From: Pseudomonadota bacterium
Lineage (GTDB): Bacteria; Pseudomonadota; Alphaproteobacteria; Rhodospirillales; 2-02-FULL-58-16
Direction: 5' to 3'
Assembly (NCBI GenBank): GCA_022572335.1
Contig: JACZWD010000099.1
Location: 1 to 9,573, forward strand
Length of the DNA: 9,573 nt
Part shown: piece by piece, positions 1 through 5,094 of the stretch
Layout of the letters: each line of letters begins with the position of its first letter
How positions within the stretch are numbered: the first letter of the stretch is position 1
Notes under the pieces: generated by a model
Told to the model about the DNA's origin: nothing
Seen by the model: the letters and a program-made list of their open reading frames with translations, nothing else
Databases searched by the model: none
Translations under genes and position numbers: made by a program

Positions 1-2
1 TG

Positions 3-377
3 AGCCGTTCCGCCGAGCGGGTGACATGGTTCTACAATCAGCGGGGCAAAGCGGAGCAGTACATCAAGGAAGGCAAGAACGCGATCAAATGGACGCGGCT
101 GTCGTGCCGCAAGTTCCGCGACAATGCCGTTCGGCTCCAGCTTCACGCCCTGGCCTACAATCTCGCCAACTTCATGCGGACGCTGGCTTTGCCGAAGGAG
201 GTCGAGCATTGGTCGCTGACCACGTTACGAGATAAGCTGGTCAAGATCGGCGCAAAAGTCGTGCGACATGGTCGATACGTCACGTTCCAATTGGCCGAGG
301 TTGCGGTGCCGAGGGAACTGTTCCGGAAAATCCTGAGCCTGATCGATGATCTACGACGAAGACCCGTTCCGGCGTAG
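3..377 (+). CDS. IS1380-family-like DDE transposase, C-terminal fragment
   Basis: The reading frame is open from the first complete codon (position 3), so the gene starts upstream of the window; the GTG at 21 is internal. The visible part carries the signature Y-x2-R-x3-E-x6-K (YNQRGKAEQYIKEGK, bases 33-77), in which the glutamate is the third catalytic acid of IS4/IS1380-type DDE transposases. It is followed by a helical segment rich in Arg, Leu and Asn (LQLHALAYNLANFMRTLAL) and a basic tail ending RRRPVPA. This is the usual C-terminal end of such proteins, so the 3' end looks intact. The enzyme would cut and join the element's ends. Whether the element is active cannot be judged without the N-terminal half and its two aspartates. 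IS4-like is the alternative family call. Confidence 0.8.
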   Translation, partial: SRSAERVTWFYNQRGKAEQYIKEGKNAIKWTRLSCRKFRDNAVRLQLHALAYNLANFMRTLALPKEVEHWSLTTLRDKLVKIGAKVVRHGRYVTFQLAEVAVPRELFRKILSLIDDLRRRPVPA

Positions 378-574
378 GCCGGGAATATCGACGGCAAGGT
401 GAAAAAGACAGGAGGGGTGTGTCTGAATGGCGGAAAATTCGGGCCATGGCCTTCCGGACGAGGGTCGATCTCCAGAATCAGGCCATCGGATGGCTGCGGA
501 AGGGATGCCGTTCCCTTGGCGGTGGAACGGTAGTACGATTTCCACGGATTCGGATGTCATCTGGGGAATGTCGG

Positions 575-590
575 CTTAACCGGATAGGGA
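575..590 (+). repeat. Terminal inverted repeat at the IS right end
   Basis: CTTAACCGGATAGGGA at 575-590 is the exact reverse complement of 1789-1804 and matches 1927-1942 in the same orientation at 15 of 16 positions. Three copies of a 15-base core within 1.4 kb, two oriented as right ends and one as a left end, mark it as a transposon end rather than a chance repeat. Confidence 0.75.
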
Positions 591-640
591 CGTTGGGGTT
601 AACTCGGCCTCTTTGCTGTCCAAAGAATGGGATCCGCGTC

Positions 641-1723
641 ATGCGCATAAAAATGCTAACCACATGGAACGCTACCGATGGGACTTCCCTGCATGCAGAA
701 TTGGTGGCGCGGGAATGGGTTAAAACCAACAGCCTCACGGTGTTCGCACCGACTTTGGAATCGATGAAGAAGTACTGGTCCCACTTGTCCATTCGGGCGG
801 ATGAAGATTTTGTAATTAGAGGATTCGAGCAAACCTGGGGAAAACCAGGCTGGATCGACGAGGGCGTGGCTGCCGATGACTGTGATGTGCTCGTCGTCGA
901 GGCACTTGACCGAATGCCGGTCCGGAAACTTGTCGAGGTGTTTCCTTCTATCAAAGCAAAAAAAGTACAAGTCATCCACGAATGGACCTTACCTGACATA
1001 CCCGGTTATTTCGATCTTAATTTCGATGCCATCGTGTGTTTCGATCATCGATACCGGACCATGCTCCTCGAAAAACATCCTCTGGAGAAAATCCACATCA
1101 TTCCCTACCCTTGCCATCCAGAATCTCAAGGAAGCAAGCAACGAGCACGGAAGATACTGGGGCTTCCGGACGACAAGATCATTTTGTTTTCCTTCGGAAG
1201 ACAACCACTTTTTGAATACGATGACTATCTCTGGCTAGTAGATGAATTCGCGAGAGAAATGGACCTCATTTACCTAGTAATTCGATCGGACGACGAGGAA
1301 TATTTCGATAATGTCAACCACAAATTCAAAACCGCATCCTGCTGCGAGCTACGGTTCGAACGACCAGATATAGATCGACTGTACGATTACTTGCACGCTG
1401 CGGACGTCCATCTCATCGCCAAAGCGCCGTCTGACAACATAGTTGTATCGAGTACGGTTTTACAGTCTCTTGGCTCAGGAACACCCGCTGTGATAATCGA
1501 CAGCCGATATGTCGAGCTTCACGGTGACGAAGTCATTAAATACCGCCCCGGAGACCGGGCGCATCTAAGGAGTCAGGTTCTTAGAGTTCTGAAAGACGAG
1601 GTCTTCCGGAGGAAAACCCTTGAAGGCGCACGTAAATACGTTAATGAAAACGACGCGATGAAGATTTCGCGGAGGTTCCTAGAGCTGTTTCAGAGTCTGA
1701 CTCAAAAAAAAGACAATAGATGA
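641..1723 (+). CDS. Glycosyltransferase-like protein (GT-B fold, GT4-like), probable cargo gene
   Basis: A 360-residue protein. It opens MRIKMLTTWNATDGTSLHAE, like the first Rossmann strand and glycine loop of GT4-type glycosyltransferases. The second domain begins near residue 172 with LGLPDDKIILFSFGR, a common linker and strand in GT-B enzymes. Residues 253-290 (AADVHLIAKAPSDNIVVSST... GSGTPAVI) resemble the nucleotide-sugar binding region. Sugar donor and acceptor cannot be told. No signal peptide or membrane segment is apparent, so a cytoplasmic enzyme acting on a cell-surface glycan is a guess. The frame stays open back to 419, but that stretch lies in the IS tail and crosses its terminal repeat; the ATG at 641, with GGGA at 629-632, fits the domain start. 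The gene stands alone and is AT-richer than its surroundings: hand counts of four 60-base lines (661, 1261, 1441, 1621) gave 58, 42, 47 and 45% GC, against 80% for the line at 5281. This points to acquisition by transfer. Confidence 0.7.
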   Translation: MRIKMLTTWNATDGTSLHAELVAREWVKTNSLTVFAPTLESMKKYWSHLSIRADEDFVIRGFEQTWGKPGWIDEGVAADDCDVLVVEALDRMPVRKLVEVFPSIKAKKVQVIHEWTLPDIPGYFDLNFDAIVCFDHRYRTMLLEKHPLEKIHIIPYPCHPESQGSKQRARKILGLPDDKIILFSFGRQPLFEYDDYLWLVDEFAREMDLIYLVIRSDDEEYFDNVNHKFKTASCCELRFERPDIDRLYDYLHAADVHLIAKAPSDNIVVSSTVLQSLGSGTPAVIIDSRYVELHGDEVIKYRPGDRAHLRSQVLRVLKDEVFRRKTLEGARKYVNENDAMKISRRFLELFQSLTQKKDNR

Positions 1724-1740
1724 TTATTCACTATTAAGGT

Positions 1741-1767
1741 GTATTCCACCGTTTGACGGAGGAATAC
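1741..1767 (+). terminator. Hairpin downstream of the glycosyltransferase gene
   Basis: GTATTCC (1741-1747) pairs with GGAATAC (1761-1767), and CCGT (1749-1752) pairs with ACGG (1756-1759), leaving one A-A mismatch and a TTG loop. It lies 18 bases after the stop codon. No T-run follows on either strand, so it may be a processing or stabilising hairpin rather than a classical rho-independent terminator. Confidence 0.45.
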
Positions 1768-1788
1768 GGAATTAGTAAAGAATTTGTG

Positions 1789-1942
1789 TCCCTATCCGGT
1801 TAAGACAGGCTCTCGGCTTCGCCGAGCGGGGTTGCACCCCGCACCACACCCGCTTGGGGCCGATGGCCCCAAGCGGGTGTGGGCGGCAGCCCACAAAGCA
1901 CGGCCCCCATCAGGCGCCGAACCTGCGTTAACCGGATAGGGA
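1789..1942. mobile_element. MITE-like non-autonomous element with IS1380-type ends
   Basis: A 154-base segment bounded by TCCCTATCCGGTTAAG (1789-1804) and its near-perfect inverted copy (1927-1942). Counting inward, the two ends agree further: after the shared 15 bases and two mismatches comes CAGG on both. The interior has no credible gene and consists almost entirely of nested hairpins. The ends match the IS end at 575-590, so the transposase of that IS family could mobilise it. No target duplication is seen directly outside the ends under any of the boundaries tried (1789/1942, 1790/1941, 1791/1940). It may therefore be an old insertion, a rearranged one, or the surviving ends of a deleted IS copy. 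Confidence 0.6.
1812..1895. repeat. Cluster of strong hairpins inside the MITE-like element
   Basis: Three adjacent stems: CTCGGC/GCCGAG (1812-1817 with 1821-1826); GCGGGGT/ACCCCGC (1826-1832 with 1836-1842); and a perfect 18-bp stem (1844-1861 with 1865-1882) closed by the loop GAT. A fourth, TGTGGGC/GCCCACA (1878-1884 with 1889-1895), overlaps the right arm of the 18-bp stem, so those two folds exclude each other. No T-run follows, so this does not read as a simple terminator. Confidence 0.7.
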
Positions 1943-2214
1943 TTCAGGACGAGAAGCGGATCACCATCACGACGCTTCAGAGCATGATCAACGTTTACCG
2001 GCTAATACCAAGGAGCGTTGATAATGACCCATAGAGATCGGGCAGGCGATGCGGCGGGCCATCGGGCGGGTAGGAGGGAAGCCGCGGGCGATGCGGGCTT
2101 AATACCTCGGCGCACCTCGGCGTCCCCGGCGTTAAAAAAATCAAACGCGGAGGACGCAGGGGAAGGCGGGTGTGCCGTAATCCCTTGTGACTTCGCGGGT
2201 GGGCGGCTCCGCCG
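1943..2214. other. Noncoding stretch between the MITE-like element and metW
   Basis: I see no convincing gene here. It holds a dispersed repeat at 2002-2031 (separate entry), a 9-base direct repeat ACCTCGGCG at 2104-2112 and 2114-2122, and a purine-rich run (about 2146-2168) of the form CGCGGAGGACGCAGGGG. Just past the metW stop, GGCGGCTCCGCC (2202-2213) could form a 5-bp hairpin on the metW transcript, but no T-run follows. A 30-codon frame from 1945 to a stop at 2034 contains DEKRITITTLQSMINVYR and could be the remnant of an interrupted gene. Confidence 0.4.
2002..2031 (+). repeat. Dispersed extragenic repeat, copy A
   Basis: A 30-base stretch beginning CTAATACCAAGG and ending ATGACCCA matches 7076-7105 at 23 of 30 positions in the same orientation. 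Conserved blocks are ATACCAAGG, TTGAT/CTGAT and ATGACCC. Two copies in intergenic positions 5 kb apart suggest a genome-wide family in this organism; only two are visible here. Confidence 0.55.
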
Positions 2215-2835
2215 CTACTTGCTGAGCAGGAACACCGCGTGCTCGCCGAACAGGTTGGCGAAGAACACCAAGGAGCCGATACGCCGCATCGTCCCCCTGT
2301 GATCGAGGGAAATGCTGCGTTCGATGGTGATGCCCATGGCGTCGCACAACTCGACGAAGTCCTTGATCGTGCAGAAGTGGATGTTGGGCGTCTCGTACCA
2401 CTGATAGGGCAGGGAATTGCTCACCGGCATGCGGCCCCGCGCCGCGAGGTGCCAGCGCAGCCGCCAGTAGGCGAAGTTGGGAAACGAAACGATGGCCCGC
2501 CGCCCGATGCGCAACAGGTGGCCGAGCACCGTCTTCGGCGCCTGCACCGCCTGCAGGGTCTGGCTGAGCACCACGTAGTCGAAGGCCTGGTCGGGGTAAT
2601 CCGCGAGGTCGGTGTCGGCGTTCCCCTGGATCACGGACAGGCCGGCGCTGACACAGGCGTCGACGCCCTCGGTGCTGATCTCGATGCCGCGGCCGTCCAC
2701 GTGCTTGTGCCGGTCCAGGTATTCGAGCAGCGTGCCGTCGCCGCAGCCCACATCCAAAAGGCGCGAGTGCGGCTCGATCATGTCGGCGATGATCTGGAGG
2801 TCGGCGCGGATGGATCGGGCCGTGTTCGCGGCCAT
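2215..2835 (-). CDS. metW: Methionine biosynthesis protein MetW (SAM-dependent methyltransferase fold)
   Basis: A 206-residue protein of class I methyltransferase fold. Motif I is LLDVGCGDGTLLEYL at residues 26-40. The acidic end of strand 2 is GRGIEIS (48-54), and DYVVLSQTLQAV (86-97) corresponds to motif IV. The MetW-type second half contains SFPNFAYWRLRWHL (117-130) and YQWYETPNIHFCT (144-156). MetW usually neighbours MetX and supports homoserine acylation in methionine synthesis; a methyl-transfer reaction has not been clearly assigned to the family. The start was taken at the ATG ending at 2835: it overlaps the metX stop by one base (TGATG), which implies translational coupling, and the sequence upstream in this frame is Arg/Pro-rich shadow of metX. 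Length and motifs are normal for the family. Confidence 0.93.
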   Translation of the reverse strand: MAANTARSIRADLQIIADMIEPHSRLLDVGCGDGTLLEYLDRHKHVDGRGIEISTEGVDACVSAGLSVIQGNADTDLADYPDQAFDYVVLSQTLQAVQAPKTVLGHLLRIGRRAIVSFPNFAYWRLRWHLAARGRMPVSNSLPYQWYETPNIHFCTIKDFVELCDAMGITIERSISLDHRGTMRRIGSLVFFANLFGEHAVFLLSK

Positions 2836-4013
2836 CACCCGGCCCGCGGCAGGCCGCGGTGCTCGGCGGCGCCGTTGAGGAACCCGTTCAACACCCGGTG
2901 GAACTCCGGCGCCTCCAGAAGAAACGAATCGTGGCCGTCCTCGGACTCGATTTCGACGAAGCTGACGTTGGCGGCGACGGCGTTCAGGGCGTGGACGATC
3001 TTGCGGCTTTCCTCGGTCGGGAACAGCCAGTCGCTGGTGAACGAAAAGACGCAAAAACGGGTCTTGGTGCCGCGGAAGGCGTTGGCGAGGACGCCCCCGT
3101 GTTCCCCGGTCAGGTCGAAATAGTCCATGGCCCGGGTGATGTAGAGATAGGAGTTGGCGTCGAAGCGGTCGACGAACATGATGCCCTGGTGGCGCAGGTA
3201 GCTTTCCACCTGGAAATCGGCGTCGAATCCGTAGGTGACGGCCTTGCGGTCCTGCAGGCGGCGGCCGAACTTGCGGTGCAGGGCGGTCTCGGACAGGTAC
3301 GTGATATGGGCGGCCATGCGGGCCACGGCGAGTCCGCGGTGGGGATGCTTGCCGTTATTCTCGTAATCGCCGCCGCACCAGTCGGGATCGGCCATGATGG
3401 CCTGGCGGCCGACTTCGTGAAAGGCGATGTTCTGGGCCGTGTGGTGGGCGGCGGCGGCGATGGGCACGGCGGCGAAGACGCGCTCGGGAAAGGCCGCCGC
3501 CCACTGCAGCACCTGCATGCCGCCAAGGGAGCCGCCGATGACGACGAAAAGCTGCTCGATGCCAAGGTGGTCGAGCAGCAGGGCCTGGGCGCCGACCATG
3601 TCGCCGATGGTGATCACCGGGAAGTCCACGCCCCAGCGCTTGTTCGTCGCCGGGTCGATCTCCTTCGGCCCGGCCGTGCCCATGCAGCCGCCCACGATGT
3701 TGGCGCAGATGATGAAGTAGCGTTCGGTGTCGAGGGTCTTGCCCGGCCCCACCATCAGATCCCACCACCCGGGCTTGCCGGTGACGGGATGGGGCTCGGC
3801 GACGAACTGGTCGCCGGTCAGCGCATGACAGACGAGGACGGCGTTGGACTTGTCCCGGTTCAGGGAGCCGTAGGTCTGGTAGGCGACGGGAAAATCGTGA
3901 AGCTCCGCCCCGCAGTCCAGGCGCAGGGGCCGGTCCGCGCCCAGCTTCACCCGGTGGCCGGGCAGGGGCCGGGCGTCCTTGCGCTCGGTGGCGTGGCTGT
4001 GGGTCACGGTCAT
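2835..4013 (-). CDS. metX: Homoserine O-acyltransferase MetX (acetyl- or succinyl-)
   Basis: A 392-residue alpha/beta-hydrolase that transfers an acyl group from acyl-CoA to the hydroxyl of homoserine, the committed step of methionine synthesis, in the cytoplasm. The catalytic triad is visible: nucleophile Ser162 in GGSLGGMQ, Asp328 in FTSDWLFP and His361 in EDGHDSFLL. Other family blocks are NAVLVCHALTGD (57-68) and GGCMGTAGP (108-116). Length is usual. The ATG at 4013 has GGAG (minus strand, 4023-4020) six bases upstream. It is the first gene of a metX-metW pair and diverges from the aromatic operon at 4165. Proteobacterial MetX proteins are called acetyltransferases by default, but members of this family use either acetyl-CoA or succinyl-CoA, and I cannot decide which from the sequence by eye. 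Confidence 0.95.
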   Translation of the reverse strand: MTVTHSHATERKDARPLPGHRVKLGADRPLRLDCGAELHDFPVAYQTYGSLNRDKSNAVLVCHALTGDQFVAEPHPVTGKPGWWDLMVGPGKTLDTERYFIICANIVGGCMGTAGPKEIDPATNKRWGVDFPVITIGDMVGAQALLLDHLGIEQLFVVIGGSLGGMQVLQWAAAFPERVFAAVPIAAAAHHTAQNIAFHEVGRQAIMADPDWCGGDYENNGKHPHRGLAVARMAAHITYLSETALHRKFGRRLQDRKAVTYGFDADFQVESYLRHQGIMFVDRFDANSYLYITRAMDYFDLTGEHGGVLANAFRGTKTRFCVFSFTSDWLFPTEESRKIVHALNAVAANVSFVEIESEDGHDSFLLEAPEFHRVLNGFLNGAAEHRGLPRAG

Positions 4014-4039
4014 GGCCGGCTCCGCCTCCGAAATGGGCC

Positions 4040-4072
4040 ATCATAGCTAGGAATCACGCCCCGGCGTGTCAA
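4040..4072 (-). promoter_or_regulatory. Candidate metX-metW promoter
   Basis: On the minus strand, TTGACA (4072-4067) is a perfect -35 hexamer and TATGAT (4045-4040) is a 5/6 match to -10, but the spacer is 21 bases instead of about 17. At 17 bases lies only the weaker TAGCTA. The implied leader, about 20 bases before the ATG at 4013, leaves no room for a SAM riboswitch. Confidence 0.4.
4055..4068. promoter_or_regulatory. Dyad in the metX promoter spacer, candidate operator
   Basis: CACGCCCCGGCGTG is a perfect 6-bp inverted repeat around CC. It falls between the candidate metX -35 and -10 hexamers and about 13 bases upstream of the candidate promoter for the opposite operon, so a bound regulator could affect both. 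No known regulator's consensus is recognised. Confidence 0.35.
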
Positions 4073-4080
4073 TGTTTTCT

Positions 4081-4109
4081 TTGATTTTGGGGGTCCATGC
4101 CAGTATCAC
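4081..4109 (+). promoter_or_regulatory. Candidate promoter of the chorismate mutase-hisC-tyrA operon
   Basis: TTGATT (4081-4086) and TATCAC (4104-4109) are separated by 17 bases, the standard spacing, with 4/6 matches each to the -35 and -10 consensus. A start site near 4116 would give a leader of about 50 bases before the ATG at 4165 and would exclude the upstream in-frame ATG codons at 4066 and 4111. Confidence 0.35.
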
Positions 4110-4164
4110 TATGCCGCCTTTGTCCCGGCCCCGTCCGTCCCCCGAAATTTCGCACCGGGAACCC

Positions 4165-5094
4165 ATGATGAGCGCGGATAGATCACTGGACGCGTTGCGG
4201 CGAGAGATCGACGCCATCGACGAAACCCTCCATGACCTGATCATGCGCCGCACGACGGTGGTGGAGAAGGTGCGCGACATCAAGCGCGGGCACAAGGTCA
4301 AGATCCGGCCGGCGCGCGAGGCCGAAATCCTGTATCGCCTGGCGTCCCGCCACGAGGGGCCGTTTCCCAAGCGCGAGCTGATTCGCATGTGGCGCGAGCT
4401 GATCGTCGCCACCCTGTCCTTCGAGGGGCCGTTTTCCGTCGCCGTCCACATGCCCGGGGAGAGCAGCGGGTATTGGGACCTGGCGCGGGACCAGTATGGG
4501 TCCTTCACCCCCATGACCGGGCACGAATCGGTCCGCCGGGTCATCGAGGCGGTGCGCAGCCAGGAGGCGACGGTGGGCGTCCTGCCCCTGCCCAGGCGGG
4601 ACGACGGGGCGCCATGGTGGCCCCACGTGGCGGCGGCCAACCCGGACATGCCGAGGATCATCGCCCGGCTGCCCTTCGCCGGGCCGGGCAACGGGCGCGG
4701 CGGCGACCTGGAGGCGCTGGTCATCTGTCCCGTGGTCCAGGAGCCGACGGGCCGGGACCGGTCGTTCCTGTGCTTCGAGGCGGCACGGGAGATGGGCCTG
4801 GACCGTCTGGCCGCGACGCTCTCCGATGCCGGGCTGCCGACCACGTTCGCCGCCGTCTGGCACGACGCCGAGACCTCGGGCAACTGGCTGCATCTGGCCG
4901 AAGTGGACGGTTTCGTGGCGGCCGACGACCCCAGACTGCCCGGCGCCGCCCACGCCCTGGGGCGGCCGGTCGAGTCGGTGATCCCGCTGGGCGGCTACGC
5001 CACGGCGCTTACGCCCGAAGACCTGGCCACCGTGCCGGCGAAGGATGAGCCGTCCGGGAAAAGCGCGCGCGAACCCGGGGACCGGCCGTCATGA
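4165..5094 (+). CDS. Chorismate mutase (AroQ) with degenerate prephenate-dehydratase and ACT-like regions
   Basis: A 309-residue cytoplasmic enzyme predicted to convert chorismate to prephenate. Residues 7-88 form an AroQ helical domain. By eye-alignment with the E. coli P-protein, Arg12, Arg29, Lys40, Arg51 and Glu52 match its active-site Arg11, Arg28, Lys39, Arg51 and Glu52, and Glu87 sits where it has Gln88. The linker LSFEGPFSVAV (84-94) parallels LALEQPLRVAY of bifunctional P-proteins. Residues 91-190 resemble a shrunken prephenate dehydratase region ending ATVGVLPL (135-142). The dehydratase Thr-Arg-Phe motif is replaced by LEALVI (182-187), so dehydratase activity is not expected. Residues 195-285 resemble an ACT domain without clear phenylalanine-binding motifs. 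The start is the ATG at 4165 (or 4168), close to GGGA at 4157-4160; upstream codons are Pro/Ser-rich and unlike the family. The gene overlaps hisC by four bases. Confidence 0.85.
   Translation: MMSADRSLDALRREIDAIDETLHDLIMRRTTVVEKVRDIKRGHKVKIRPAREAEILYRLASRHEGPFPKRELIRMWRELIVATLSFEGPFSVAVHMPGESSGYWDLARDQYGSFTPMTGHESVRRVIEAVRSQEATVGVLPLPRRDDGAPWWPHVAAANPDMPRIIARLPFAGPGNGRGGDLEALVICPVVQEPTGRDRSFLCFEAAREMGLDRLAATLSDAGLPTTFAAVWHDAETSGNWLHLAEVDGFVAADDPRLPGAAHALGRPVESVIPLGGYATALTPEDLATVPAKDEPSGKSAREPGDRPS

Larger units (their letters stand above)
1..590 (+). mobile_element. Right part of an IS1380-like insertion sequence (left part outside window)
   Basis: The window opens inside a transposase reading frame that ends at 377. 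About 200 bases of noncoding tail follow, running to the sequence CTTAACCGGATAGGGA at 575-590. That sequence is repeated in inverted orientation at 1789-1804 and, except for the outermost base, again at 1927-1942, so it behaves like a terminal inverted repeat. Read from outside, the end begins CCTATCC, in keeping with the CC-beginning ends I associate with the IS1380 family. The exact outer base (588 or 590) cannot be fixed because the left end and any target duplication are not visible. In 378-574 I see no gene. The family assignment rests on the transposase and is inferred. Confidence 0.65.

Noticed and set aside
419..640. Longer start for the glycosyltransferase
   Set aside because: The frame is open, but the extra 74 residues come from the IS tail and its terminal repeat and do not resemble a protein domain; the family N-terminus begins at 641.
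1762..1772. GAATACGGAAT shared in inverse orientation with the region near 9315-9325
   Set aside because: Only about 11 bases, part of an AT-richer hairpin in one case; too short to call a repeat.
2836..3054. N-terminal extension of metW to an upstream ATG
   Set aside because: The extra 73 residues are an Arg/Pro-rich off-frame reading of metX. The ATG at 2835 overlaps the metX stop and gives the normal MetW length.
2239..3123. A 294-codon plus-strand frame antisense to metW and the end of metX
   Set aside because: Shadow of metW/metX with no recognisable domain and biased composition.
2859..4046. A 395-codon plus-strand frame antisense to metX
   Set aside because: Gly/Val/Ala/Asp-rich shadow of metX on the opposite strand; metX has its full catalytic triad.
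4014..4080. SAM riboswitch upstream of metX
   Set aside because: I looked on the minus strand for a SAM-II-like pseudoknot and its conserved blocks and found none; the candidate promoter leaves only about 20 bases of leader.
4066..4164. Upstream start for chorismate mutase
   Set aside because: The extension overlaps the candidate promoters and is Pro/Ser-rich; the AroQ domain begins right after the ATG at 4165.
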